In this document: positions 1 to 7,715 of the stretch, piece after piece
Layout: each line of letters starts with the position of its first letter
Numbering within the stretch: the first letter of the stretch is position 1
NCBI GenBank assembly: GCA_031258795.1
Contig: JAIRMI010000032.1
Coordinates: 1-27,077 of the forward strand
Source of the DNA: Puniceicoccales bacterium
GTDB lineage: Bacteria; Verrucomicrobiota; Verrucomicrobiia; Opitutales; JAIRKQ01
Direction of reading: 5' to 3'
DNA: 27,077 bases
Notes under the pieces: generated by a model
Databases searched by the model: none
Told to the model about the DNA's origin: nothing
Seen by the model: the letters and a program-made list of their open reading frames with translations, nothing else
Program-made: the position numbers and the translations under genes

Positions 1-183
1 TACCGCGGCACGGAAATTATAGGGTACGCTGATATTCGCATTTTCTCGAAAAGTAGCGCCATGCTGTGCGTTTTCGAAAGTCACTCCAAAAATGAATCTT
101 TGTGGTTCATTGACTTGATAAAAAAATGGACAAAAGTTCACAACTATAAATTTTTGGATAGCATTGCAGTTGCAAATTCCTGA
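1..183 (+). CDS. C-terminal end of a truncated unknown protein
   Basis: Frame 1 is open from the first base for 60 codons and stops at the TGA at 181-183. The encoded tail reads as ordinary protein (for example GYADIRIFSKSSAM and LWFIDLIKKWTKVHNYKFLD), with no low-complexity bias. The start lies outside the window. I do not recognise the family. The GYADI-type strand and mixed alpha/beta character could suit an acetyltransferase fold, but that is a guess. About 150 nt without a gene separate it from the next start, so it is not obviously coupled to it. Confidence 0.6.
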   Translation, partial: YRGTEIIGYADIRIFSKSSAMLCVFESHSKNESLWFIDLIKKWTKVHNYKFLDSIAVANS

Positions 184-331
184 TTTAAGAGTTTACCGGA
201 AAACTTTTGAGCGTAATTTAAAAAACTAAACATATGGGAATGAGTATTCCTTAATGTAGGTCATCCCTAACTATTCCTAGGTTACGGCAAATTTGTTTGC
301 TAAAGCGCAGCGCGAATATTTTTATCTCCCC

Positions 332-1048
332 ATGTTAATCGGTGGCTTGCAAAAAATTTCCCTAATTGATTTTCCGGGAAAAATTGCTTCCGTCATTTTT
401 ACCCAAGGGTGCAATTTTAGGTGTCCATTTTGTCATAACGGACACCTGGTTGATCCGGCCCAATTCGGAGCGACACTCTCCGAAGATGAAGTTTGGGACT
501 ACCTATCTTCACGAAAAGGGAGACTGGAAGGAGTTGTGATAAGCGGAGGGGAGCCCACGCTGCAAAAAGACCTCAAAGCGTTCATGCAAAAAATTAAAGA
601 ATTAGGATTTTGCTTAAAATTAGATACAAACGGCACCAAACCTGATATTGTGGCCAACTTGGCACGGTCTAATTTAGTCGATTTCATAGCTATGGATATT
701 AAACACGATTTTTCGAAATACGATGCAGCGTGCAGTGTAAAAACACTGGTAAAAAGCATAATGCAAAGCATTGACTTTGTGAAAACCTGTGGCGTTGATT
801 ATGAGTTTCGTACAACAATCGTCCCCGGGATCCATCGAGGGAGCGACATAGTAAGCATTGCCAAAAATATAAGCGGTGCCAAAAAATTTGTGATACAGGA
901 ATTTGTCCCCGATCACGCCATGGATAACAATTTGCGACACGAAACCGAGGAGTCGCTCTTTGGCCTTGCGCATAGGGCAGAGCTGGAAAACATAAGGGCG
1001 GAATGTTTACACTACGTCGCCGATTTCGAGATCAGGTTTGCCCATTAG
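332..1048 (+). CDS. nrdG: Anaerobic ribonucleotide reductase activating protein, radical SAM (NrdG2-type)
   Basis: This is a radical-SAM activase that would install the glycyl radical on class III (anaerobic) ribonucleotide reductase. With the ATG at 332 the protein has 238 residues and opens MLIGGLQKISLIDFPGK, the usual opening of this subfamily. The 4Fe-4S motif is C27-NFR-C31-PF-C34, followed by the SAM-binding ISGGEPTLQ segment. A TTG start at 293 would add 13 residues, but neither start has a convincing Shine-Dalgarno site; family alignment favours 332. The partner reductase nrdD is not in the window. The 3' end overlaps the convergent Bat-like gene by 17 nt. Related pyruvate formate-lyase activases share the fold, so the substrate is inferred. 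Confidence 0.85.
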   Translation: MLIGGLQKISLIDFPGKIASVIFTQGCNFRCPFCHNGHLVDPAQFGATLSEDEVWDYLSSRKGRLEGVVISGGEPTLQKDLKAFMQKIKELGFCLKLDTNGTKPDIVANLARSNLVDFIAMDIKHDFSKYDAACSVKTLVKSIMQSIDFVKTCGVDYEFRTTIVPGIHRGSDIVSIAKNISGAKKFVIQEFVPDHAMDNNLRHETEESLFGLAHRAELENIRAECLHYVADFEIRFAH

Positions 1049-1490
1049 GTTGCTTGCCATAAGCAGCATTCAGCTGGCGAATAATCCCACAATAGATCTC
1101 CAATTTATCCTTCAAATCAATTTCAATGTCTTCGTTTTTTTCGAGCTGTTCAGCCGTAGTATAAATCTCCGAAATAATTGATTCCAGTTCCTCAGAGGCC
1201 GCCCCGTTCCTCAAATTTGCCTTGATATCTTCCAAGGTAAGCGCCAATCCAACTTTGCCCTGCGGCAAGCGCATGGCTTCACGGATAGCATACTTGGCAA
1301 ATTCGTAAAAATTAATAGAGTCGCCAAACGTGCAGGCCCGTTCCATGTTCACCATGGACTTACCCAACCTATTGCTCGCTGAAGGCTTTGAGAAAGTACC
1401 GTATCGGTAAAATTTATAGGCAAAAATTCCCAAAATGGCAATCAAAGCCAGCCATAATAATAGTTTAAGCGCAAAATTCACATCCATCAC
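1032..1490 (-). CDS. Small membrane protein resembling the C-terminal part of BatD
   Basis: 152 residues if the GTG at 1490 is used, 151 from the ATG at 1487. One N-terminal membrane segment (about residues 7-26, LKLLLWLALIAILGIFAYKF) is followed by a helical cytosolic part with FYEFAKYAIREAM, LTLEDIKANL and EELESIISEIYTTAEQL. This order (membrane helix, then a short helical domain with a LT-x-E-D-I step) matches the end of BatD proteins. The large periplasmic part normal for BatD is absent. It is the last gene of a four-gene overlapping run and its start overlaps the stop of the gene before it. Assignment rests on pattern and context only. Confidence 0.55.
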   Translation of the reverse strand: MMDVNFALKLLLWLALIAILGIFAYKFYRYGTFSKPSASNRLGKSMVNMERACTFGDSINFYEFAKYAIREAMRLPQGKVGLALTLEDIKANLRNGAASEELESIISEIYTTAEQLEKNEDIEIDLKDKLEIYCGIIRQLNAAYGKQPNGQT

Positions 1491-1846
1491 CGCTTCCTGG
1501 TTGGAATCACCTGTTCGATCGAGAGTAAACAGAAGCCCAGCTCTAAAAATAAAACTTTCAAATTCAAAATATTGCCGTCGTAAGTCTTTAGTAGGATCAA
1601 AATCTTGCTAAAACTGCGGTTCAACTGCAAATTTATCTCAAAATTTGCCAGCGCCAGACATAGAAATACTCCGGCAAAGGTGAGCAATAATGTTTTTGCT
1701 AGCCTGGTGCATTCGCAGCAATTGATGAGCACTTGAGATAAATGTTTATCGCATATTAACTTGCGCAACAAAAATTTACGTCTCCATTCGCCGTAAATCG
1801 TAAAGGCCAGTACTAAAAATATAAGTAGCACACTCATTGCGTTCAT
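1487..1846 (-). CDS. BatB-like N-terminal membrane protein lacking the vWA domain
   Basis: 119 residues. A first membrane helix (MSVLLIFLVLAFTIYGE) is followed by a basic R-R-K-F-L-L-R stretch, a short amphipathic segment, and a second helix (LAKTLLLTFAGVFLCLALANFE). This is the arrangement at the start of BatA/BatB proteins, where a von Willebrand A domain with a DxSxS metal site should follow. Only about 40 residues remain, with no DxSxS, and they end in a basic tail (IEQVIPTRKR). The ATG overlaps the upstream stop by 4 nt and the TGA overlaps the next start, so translation is probably coupled. It may be a reduced functional protein or a relic. Confidence 0.5.
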   Translation of the reverse strand: MNAMSVLLIFLVLAFTIYGEWRRKFLLRKLICDKHLSQVLINCCECTRLAKTLLLTFAGVFLCLALANFEINLQLNRSFSKILILLKTYDGNILNLKVLFLELGFCLLSIEQVIPTRKR

Positions 1847-2160
1847 GGCAAGGTCCTAAGCGTGGTGTTTTTAAGGATAATTTCGCCCAGCGTGGTGAAG
1901 GCTACAAATTTCACTAGATAGGGAGATATTTCCACACCGCATACTACAATTTCGCAAAGGGACAGTATTATACCAACGAGGGAGCAAAGGCGCAATGCAA
2001 ATAACCAATCCCACTGCTTGTATCCTATTTGCCTGTTGGTCTGCTTAACAAACTGTATGTTAGGCCAGATAATCGTGCCGAGTCTAATCTTTGGCTTGAT
2101 AAAAATCAGGACCAAGATGATAGGTAAAAGCATGAAAAACATTGGTTGATCTACTTGCAT
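1843..2160 (-). CDS. BatA-like N-terminal membrane protein lacking the vWA domain
   Basis: 105 residues. The start MQVDQPMFFMLLPIILVLIF resembles the BatA N-terminal domain (first membrane helix after a short Q-P-x-F-x-x-L-L-P motif). A basic loop follows with TNRQIGYKQWDW, then a second helix (LFALRLCSLVGIILSLCEIVV). The vWA domain that should follow is missing: the sequence ends about 35 residues later. The gene overlaps its upstream neighbour by 10 nt and its downstream neighbour by 4 nt. Confidence that it is a real gene is good because of the coupling; the family name is inference. Confidence 0.55.
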   Translation of the reverse strand: MQVDQPMFFMLLPIILVLIFIKPKIRLGTIIWPNIQFVKQTNRQIGYKQWDWLFALRLCSLVGIILSLCEIVVCGVEISPYLVKFVAFTTLGEIILKNTTLRTLP

Positions 2161-2615
2161 TGCGAAATTCTCCTTTTTGCCCTACTGACGCTGAGTACCA
2201 GCCGGCAGGCTTTTTTATACAAACCCTTTTGTTGGGAAACGCTCAACTCTCTCTTGGCAAATTTTACCTGGTCCGACATGGAAAAGATTTCCGTAATGAG
2301 GCTCGAAGCTGTCCAATCGTTGGTGACATCGTGTACAAACTTTGACAAAATTTCATCGCTAGTCTTGGAACTGTCAACGTATTTAAATTCCGCCGCCAGA
2401 TAATTCTTTATTGCGGATATGAGCAAGGCAATGAAAGCAACGTTCGAATTTTTTCCAACGTTATCCCTGGCAATTCTCAAATCTTTGATAGCTAATTTTA
2501 AATTGGATGGTTTTTCTTTGATGACTGGGGGATCCTTTTCTTTTCCACTTGCCAAGCCGTAGATGACAACAATCGCCGCAATTCCTCCCAGTAAATACAA
2601 AACCGCACTCTCCAT
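2151..2615 (-). CDS. DUF4381-like small membrane protein, first gene of Bat-like operon
   Basis: 154 residues. One N-terminal membrane helix (VLYLLGGIAAIVVIYGLA) is followed by a cytosolic part with AFIALLISAIKNYLAAEF and SSKTSDEILSKF. The pattern A-I-K-x-Y-L-A-x-x-F, then T-S-D-E-I-L, is the one seen in DUF4381/BatD-type proteins encoded with MoxR and vWA proteins. It is the first gene of the run 2615 to 1032 and overlaps the next by 10 nt. No MoxR ATPase or DUF58 gene is present upstream, where a divergent lipase-like gene starts instead. Confidence 0.55.
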   Translation of the reverse strand: MESAVLYLLGGIAAIVVIYGLASGKEKDPPVIKEKPSNLKLAIKDLRIARDNVGKNSNVAFIALLISAIKNYLAAEFKYVDSSKTSDEILSKFVHDVTNDWTASSLITEIFSMSDQVKFAKRELSVSQQKGLYKKACRLVLSVSRAKRRISQCK

Positions 2616-2694
2616 GAAATCTTATTCTACAAAAGCAGGCTATCGGGCTACTGAAGGTTTTCAACATATAAAAACAAAAAACAAAAAAAAGATA

Positions 2695-2722
2695 TTGCAT
2701 TTTTTTAAAAAAAGATTATACT
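2695..2722 (+). promoter_or_regulatory. Sigma70-type promoter of the lipase-like gene
   Basis: A -35 box TTGCAT (2695-2700) and a -10 box TATACT (2717-2722) are separated by 16 nt. The surroundings are very A/T-rich, including long A runs upstream that could act as an UP element. A Shine-Dalgarno GGGAGG follows at about 2735-2740, six bases before the ATG at 2746. The spacing suits a single-gene transcript. Confidence 0.65.
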
Positions 2723-2745
2723 AGTCCTCTAACTTGGGAGGGATC

Positions 2746-4677
2746 ATGGTTAAAAATACACGTTTTTCTATCACTGCCAAGGTTGCATGCGCAATAGCAG
2801 CGCTAATTAACCCCTGCAAAGGAACTCCAGACAAAACTTTTACATGGGATGAAAATTCACATCTGGTGCAAGTAAGTGATAGGATACGGGAAAGCGCAAC
2901 GGGTTTAGAACTTATCGAAGCTAACCCAGCGTTCGTCGATATTATGGCGGACCTACACTTTCTAACCAAAAGAAGTTATAGATCCACAAAACGTGACGCG
3001 AACGAACAGTATGAAGCGCTACACATGTTAGAACAAGATGACCTCGAAATAATACCTGGAACGATGCATAGTTGGTATTGTATCAAAAATTTTCAAGGGC
3101 AACAAGGCACATTCGCCACCCCGAACATAGGATGGAGAATAGTAAAATGTATCCTTTTAATGTTTGCCAAAGGGAACCTAATTACCGAGGTAGATTACCC
3201 AGGATTTGTAGCCTATCGGACAGATTACAACTGCGGTGACGACATAATTTGGCTCGTTGTCGTTCTCCGTGGATCACAGGGAGAAGACTTCCAACCACTT
3301 GGTGGAATACTTGGTTCCAGCTGGGTAACTAACCTAAGTGCCGGCGCGGCAAGTTTATCGGGAAAGCGCTTTCCATTTGCAGGGGAAGTACATTCCGGAT
3401 ATCTGAACAAGATGCTTGCCTGTGAAATATCGATGAAAAACTCGATAAATGAAGCATTGGAGAACATAGGGCCGGAGAATTTTCACAGAGTAAGGTTCAT
3501 TGTTACAGGCCACTCACAGGGTGGAGGACTAGCTCAAATAGCTTTGCCAATGATAATCAAAGATTTTTCCTATATATATGGGCAAGACGCACATGGAGCT
3601 GCGTTTAAAAACAGCAAAACTCCACGCTTTTTTGGGTACTTTGTGTCAGCTCCCCGCATATCCTGTGGAGAAAAGACCGCCAAAGCTTTTACCAAATGTA
3701 TCGGTAAGCATAACATGATTCGCCATGAAGCCCACGGTGATATCGTCCCCATGCTGTGTATGCCAAATTATTATCCTTTGGGCGTATTGGCCCTGGATAC
3801 TTTTTATGACGTATTCTGTCGCAGTATAAGATCGGAAATAGCTCACTGTAGTTTGGGTACACTGTTTAATGAGTTAAAGAATTTATTCGATCTGGACAAA
3901 TTTGAAATAGACGACAACGTCTGGACAGCAAAGGACGACCCGAATTTCAAAATGTACTGGACCGAGGTTGCCAAAGTTGCTAAAACCACTGGTTCCAGGC
4001 ATACTTTTCGTACTAGCCCTTCCCTCGGCCTGTTCAAAGGCATTTTAAAGCAAGGTTTCTTGGCAGCAAATCCTCCAAGAGAATTCGAGGAAGCAAAAAA
4101 ATTCCCCGATGTGAGCAGTAAATACATCGAAGGGTTAATGAAGGAATGGTATACCACAAAAAACATAGAACTTTTAGTAAAGCACTTCGCTCTCTTCGAG
4201 GACGTGAAATTGGACGAAAAGAGAAAGGAAAAAATTTTCATGATTTCTGATCAAATGGAACAGTGGCTGGGCAACGGAGAAACTTTCGGGATTATCAGTG
4301 CCAGCTCGTGCGTAAATTGCTTGAACGCCGTCAGCGAAACGGCAAATTCCATGAAGGGACTTAGCTCTAAAAATTTCGAAAAGTATACCAACGTTATCGA
4401 AGGGGATACCGTCTCTTCCGGCGATACCTTGTCTCCCATTGCTGGCATTTCAGCGGTAGCCATAGCTCACTTCGGCTCACACTCAAATTTTTACGGAACA
4501 AGTCTCTTTGACAGACACCTTCCGAGCAAGGACATAAATTTGTCCCTGCGTAACGGAGCTGAGTTACTGAGGACTAAGAAAAAGGGTGAAAGGTGCATCT
4601 TTATATACGAGGAAGGACTGCCGAAAATTTTAGTAGAAATATGCCAAAATTTGGAAACTTCGAACGGAGATGAATGA
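2746..4677 (+). CDS. Putative exported class-3 lipase-like alpha/beta hydrolase
   Basis: 643 residues from the ATG at 2746, which has a GGGAGG site in front. The start (MVKNTRFSITAKVACAIAAL) has a basic then hydrophobic stretch like a signal peptide. The middle carries a lipase class-3 core: WLVVVLRGSQGEDFQ before the fold, the nucleophile elbow VTGHSQGGG with Ser257, FFGYFVSAPR, and the acid segment HGDIVP with Asp332. The catalytic His is not clear; HCSLG and SRHTF are candidates. About 250 C-terminal residues match no domain I know. The usual role would be ester hydrolysis of lipids, outside the cytoplasm or in a host. Its stop abuts that of asd. A secreted effector role is inference. Confidence 0.75.
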   Translation: MVKNTRFSITAKVACAIAALINPCKGTPDKTFTWDENSHLVQVSDRIRESATGLELIEANPAFVDIMADLHFLTKRSYRSTKRDANEQYEALHMLEQDDLEIIPGTMHSWYCIKNFQGQQGTFATPNIGWRIVKCILLMFAKGNLITEVDYPGFVAYRTDYNCGDDIIWLVVVLRGSQGEDFQPLGGILGSSWVTNLSAGAASLSGKRFPFAGEVHSGYLNKMLACEISMKNSINEALENIGPENFHRVRFIVTGHSQGGGLAQIALPMIIKDFSYIYGQDAHGAAFKNSKTPRFFGYFVSAPRISCGEKTAKAFTKCIGKHNMIRHEAHGDIVPMLCMPNYYPLGVLALDTFYDVFCRSIRSEIAHCSLGTLFNELKNLFDLDKFEIDDNVWTAKDDPNFKMYWTEVAKVAKTTGSRHTFRTSPSLGLFKGILKQGFLAANPPREFEEAKKFPDVSSKYIEGLMKEWYTTKNIELLVKHFALFEDVKLDEKRKEKIFMISDQMEQWLGNGETFGIISASSCVNCLNAVSETANSMKGLSSKNFEKYTNVIEGDTVSSGDTLSPIAGISAVAIAHFGSHSNFYGTSLFDRHLPSKDINLSLRNGAELLRTKKKGERCIFIYEEGLPKILVEICQNLETSNGDE

Positions 4678-5664
4678 TTATAGGCGCTCCAAAGCGAGCA
4701 TAATTTGAAAGGCGTTTAGTGCAGCGCCTTTCCTTATTTGATCACCTACCACCCACATGCTCAACCCGTTCTCAAGAAAAGTATCCAATCTCAATCTACC
4801 AATTGCACACGGGTTCCTTCCGCTCATATCCAACGGACAAGGAAAAGAATTTTCACCGTAAAAGTTCACGTTTTCATTTTGCTCCAGTGCGTCCTCAGCT
4901 TGTTTCAAATTAATCGGCCTTTTAAAAGATGCAAAAATTGACATGGAATGGGCACGCATAACCGGTACGCGGACACACATTGCCGAAATCCTTAATTTGC
5001 TATCGCTTAGGATTTTCCTGCTTTCATTGCACATCTTTTTCTCTTCCCCGGAGTACCTTTCTCCGTCAATTTCACCAATTTTTGGCAAAGCATTAAAGGC
5101 AATTTGATGGCCAAACGTTTCCATTGACACCTCGTGGTCCCCGTTTAAATCATCCATCAGCGCTGAAATTCCGTCTCTTCCCGCACCGGATACGGCTTGG
5201 TATGTCGAAACACAAAATCCGCTAAGCTCAAACGCTTCATGCAAAGGCATGAGAGCCATCAAAGCGATAATCGTCGAACAATTTGGGTTAGCTATGATAT
5301 TTTTATGCCCTTCCAATGCCTGAGGATTTATTTCGGGAACAACCAGTGGCACGTCGTCCTGCAAACGATATCTCGAACTATTATCTATGCAGACAATGCC
5401 ACGCTTGCTGAAAACCGGAATAAACATTTCGCTTATGAAGGGACAGGTACAAAAAAACAGATAATCGAGGTTCAGAGAAGTGTCTTCATAGAGTTCGGCA
5501 ACTGGGATTTCCTGTTCTCTAAAATTTAGGGATATACCAGATGAGCGCTCGGAAGCAAAAAACCTGATATCATCCGCCACAAGGTCACTCCGGTCAATTA
5601 TAGAGATCAACTCTTGACCGACGAGACCCGTGGCTCCAACGATTCCGATTTTTAACCCACTCAT
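4678..5664 (-). CDS. asd: Aspartate-semialdehyde dehydrogenase
   Basis: 328 residues, the normal length. The enzyme reduces aspartyl phosphate to aspartate semialdehyde with NADPH, the branch point to lysine/diaminopimelate, threonine and methionine. The NADP-binding GIVGATGLVGQEL is at residues 8-20, the active-site Cys129 lies in NPNCST, and VSGAGRDG and VRVPVMRAHS follow as expected. The product would feed peptidoglycan diaminopimelate synthesis. Its stop codon is immediately next to that of the convergent lipase-like gene. It lies 9 nt downstream of the ftsL-like gene on the same strand and may be read from the mraZ promoter. Confidence 0.95.
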   Translation of the reverse strand: MSGLKIGIVGATGLVGQELISIIDRSDLVADDIRFFASERSSGISLNFREQEIPVAELYEDTSLNLDYLFFCTCPFISEMFIPVFSKRGIVCIDNSSRYRLQDDVPLVVPEINPQALEGHKNIIANPNCSTIIALMALMPLHEAFELSGFCVSTYQAVSGAGRDGISALMDDLNGDHEVSMETFGHQIAFNALPKIGEIDGERYSGEEKKMCNESRKILSDSKLRISAMCVRVPVMRAHSMSIFASFKRPINLKQAEDALEQNENVNFYGENSFPCPLDMSGRNPCAIGRLRLDTFLENGLSMWVVGDQIRKGAALNAFQIMLALERL

Positions 5665-5673
5665 CTGGTAATT

Positions 5674-6042
5674 TTAGTTTGCTCTAGAGAAATTTTTTGC
5701 GACAGCCAAACCGGCACGCCTCTTACTGATCAAAGCATGCCTTTGCATGTCGCGCCTGCTCACATGCACCACCACAGATTCCGGCTTCCAATCTCCTCCT
5801 TCCGCGCGCTCCATAATTTTACTTCGCGTACTCATGGACAAAATTTTTCTGTCCACTTCTGATATTTTCTTTCCATAAGAAAAGCAAATGCGCTCCAAAT
5901 TTCCTATGGAATAGCCGTGCTTTATTATGTGTTGCCTGGAACACACCAAAGCAAGTGCCAAACAAAATATGGATAACCCTAAGGCAACTACACATAGGAA
6001 CAGGCAACACGTAAAATCTGTTTTTGAGGTTTTTCGAATCAT
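5674..6042 (-). CDS. ftsL: FtsL-like division protein (by position)
   Basis: 122 residues. A short cytosolic N-terminus is followed by one membrane segment (FLCVVALGLSIFCLALALV) and a periplasmic part with a possible short coiled coil (YSIGNLERICFSYGKKISEVDRKILSM). This is the topology of FtsL, which links FtsB/FtsQ to septal wall synthesis. FtsL sequences are poorly conserved, so the call rests on topology and on its place right after rsmH, which it overlaps by 4 nt. The usual next gene, a division penicillin-binding protein, is absent; asd follows. Confidence 0.6.
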   Translation of the reverse strand: MIRKTSKTDFTCCLFLCVVALGLSIFCLALALVCSRQHIIKHGYSIGNLERICFSYGKKISEVDRKILSMSTRSKIMERAEGGDWKPESVVVHVSRRDMQRHALISKRRAGLAVAKNFSRAN

Positions 6043-6965
6043 TTTATCCTTTCCAAAACTCGCATCTTTGCCGATCGACTTCTGGGATTGAGGTTAATTT
6101 CGTTTTCACCGGGAACAACCGGTTTAGTGGTTAAAATTTTTGCGAATTTTTCTTTAAGCTGCGCCGGTTCATTATCCGCTCGATTCACCGCTTGCCCAGC
6201 CATCCTCCTGAAAAATTGCTTAACAATTCTATCTTCCAAAGAGTGAAACGATATCACCACCAAGCGCCCACCAAGGCACAGCTTCTCAAATAGCACCGGC
6301 AAAGCTTTTAATAAGGCATTTAATTCGCCGTTGATGGCAATCCTTATGCCCTGGAAAGTTTTAGTCGCCGGATGTATCCTGCCCTTTCCCCTATCGGATA
6401 CATTGACAGCTATCAAATTGGCAAACAAATCGCAGTAAGCTAGCGTATCTTTGCCGCGATTTCCAATGATCAGGGAGGTTATTTTTTTCCAATTTTCTTC
6501 TTCACCGAAATCTCTTAGAGCCTCTACAAGCTCGTCTTTAGTGGCTGTGTTTAGGAACTCGGTTGCCGTCTGGCCAGAAGAATTATCCATCCTCATGTCA
6601 AGTTTGGTATGCTCTCTGAAAGAAAAACCACGCGCCTTGTCATCCAATTGAAACGAAGACACCCCCAGATCCATTAGTATGCCATCCAATGGCGAAAGAT
6701 ACATGTTGTCCGCTTCGGTAAAGTTTATGTTACAAAAGGCAAACCTACCCGCATATTTCTGCTGCAATGCATTGGCACGTTCTTTCGCCTGGGGGTCACA
6801 GTCAATTGCATAGACAAAGTTTTCATCGGAGCTATCCAGTATAGCCGACGTATGTCCGCCACCACCAAAAGTACAATCCAAAAACTTTCCGCCTTTGTTC
6901 GCACACAGGGCTTCCATTGCCTCTTTGAGCAAAACGGGTTGATGACTGTTTAAAACCTTACTCAC
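6039..6965 (-). CDS. rsmH: 16S rRNA (cytosine-1402-N4)-methyltransferase RsmH
   Basis: 308 residues, full length. It methylates N4 of C1402 in the 30S decoding centre. Family signs are HQPVLLKEAMEAL at the start, the SAM-binding LDCTFGGGGHTSAIL, DGILMDLGVSSFQLD, the RGFSF motif, and near the end VVISFHSLEDRIVKQFF and NPRSRSAKMRVLERIK. The start overlaps mraZ by 4 nt and the stop overlaps the ftsL-like start by 4 nt, so translation is probably coupled through the cluster. Confidence 0.97.
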   Translation of the reverse strand: MSKVLNSHQPVLLKEAMEALCANKGGKFLDCTFGGGGHTSAILDSSDENFVYAIDCDPQAKERANALQQKYAGRFAFCNINFTEADNMYLSPLDGILMDLGVSSFQLDDKARGFSFREHTKLDMRMDNSSGQTATEFLNTATKDELVEALRDFGEEENWKKITSLIIGNRGKDTLAYCDLFANLIAVNVSDRGKGRIHPATKTFQGIRIAINGELNALLKALPVLFEKLCLGGRLVVISFHSLEDRIVKQFFRRMAGQAVNRADNEPAQLKEKFAKILTTKPVVPGENEINLNPRSRSAKMRVLERIK

Positions 6966-7417
6966 AAATCAAGCTTTGTTAAAATTTTGTTTATTTCATC
7001 TTGCTCACGGGATCCACTACATATATATTTATCGTAGCGCTCCGGCTTCCAAATGCTGAATGTTACGAAATTTCCTACAACCATTACATCTTTCTGCAGA
7101 TCAGCGTGAGCCATCAGAAACTTGTTGATCTGCACCCTGCCCTGCGAATCGCAAATGAGCTGATCAGCTTTGGAAAAAAGCTTCGTAAGAATTTTTTGTC
7201 CAACATCGTCTCCCAAACTAACTTCGGCTGCTTTCAGACTCAATTTTTCCACCATGTTCGGCGGATACACTGTGACACATCCAGAAGGGTTCGGCAATGC
7301 CAAGTAGACGCAGTCACGCTCTGTCCCAAAGCGCCACTTAGCAGGCAAAGCTATGCGCGCCTTCGCATCCACACTGCGGATGTGTTCACCTACATAAATA
7401 TTGGAGCCTTCAGCCAT
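6962..7417 (-). CDS. mraZ: Transcriptional regulator MraZ
   Basis: 151 residues, with two AbrB-like half domains (first at GEHIRSVDAKARIALPAKWR, second near QKILTKLFSKADQLICDSQGRVQINKFL). MraZ is a ring-forming DNA-binding protein that represses its own division operon by binding direct TGGG repeats. It is first in the cluster mraZ-rsmH-ftsL-like. Two matching boxes lie in its own promoter spacer, so autorepression is likely. The leader is very short, about 10 nt by promoter spacing. Confidence 0.95.
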   Translation of the reverse strand: MAEGSNIYVGEHIRSVDAKARIALPAKWRFGTERDCVYLALPNPSGCVTVYPPNMVEKLSLKAAEVSLGDDVGQKILTKLFSKADQLICDSQGRVQINKFLMAHADLQKDVMVVGNFVTFSIWKPERYDKYICSGSREQDEINKILTKLDL

Positions 7418-7433
7418 TTACACACTCTTCAAC

Positions 7434-7462
7434 ATTATTCCCCACATTGCCCCAAATGTCAA
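7434..7462 (-). promoter_or_regulatory. mraZ promoter with two MraZ boxes in the spacer
   Basis: Read on the minus strand, a perfect -35 TTGACA (plus positions 7457-7462) and a -10 AATAAT (7434-7439) are 17 nt apart. The spacer holds two TGGGG repeats (plus positions 7450-7454 and 7440-7444), exactly 10 nt apart, one helical turn. MraZ is known to bind TGGG-type direct repeats with 10-nt periodicity, so bound MraZ would block RNA polymerase here. Confidence 0.75.
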
Positions 7463-7571
7463 GCAATAAAGGTAAAATTTTTTCGTAAAAACTTGGCTAA
7501 GATTTAGCTCGAAATTGTTTGTAAATGTTAAAAAAGTTTCCCCATTATTTGTATTCAGGCACAAAAATATG

Positions 7572-7600
7572 TTGACATATTTGGCCATCGACCCATGAAT
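7572..7600 (+). promoter_or_regulatory. Probable promoter of tRNA-Asp
   Basis: A perfect -35 TTGACA (7572-7577) is followed after 17 nt by a weak -10 ATGAAT (7595-7600). The tRNA begins at 7616, a normal distance for a short-leader tRNA transcript. Confidence 0.45.
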
Positions 7601-7615
7601 TGCCGCGTTTCGAGC

Positions 7616-7693
7616 GGGGTAGTAGTTCAGTTGGTTTAGAACGCCAGCCTGTCACGTTGGAGGTCGCGGGTTCGAACCCCGTCTATCCCGCCA
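7616..7693 (+). tRNA. tRNA-Asp (GUC)
   Basis: The cloverleaf folds well. The acceptor GGGGTAG pairs with CTATCCC (7683-7689), the discriminator is G (7690), and CCA is encoded (7691-7693). The anticodon stem CCAGC/GTTGG encloses the loop CTGTCAC, giving anticodon GUC. The T arm GCGGG-TTCGAAC-CCCGT is typical. G73 and GUC both fit aspartate. Confidence 0.96.
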
Positions 7694-7715
7694 TTCAGCT
7701 TTATGTCTTTGCTTT

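Noticed and set aside
237..250. Short inverted repeat GGAAT/ATTCC before the NrdG-like gene
   Set aside because: Only 5 bp, no U run; expected by chance.
7001..7507. Long plus-strand open frame opposite mraZ
   Set aside because: It is antisense to the well-supported mraZ and its promoter, with no family features.
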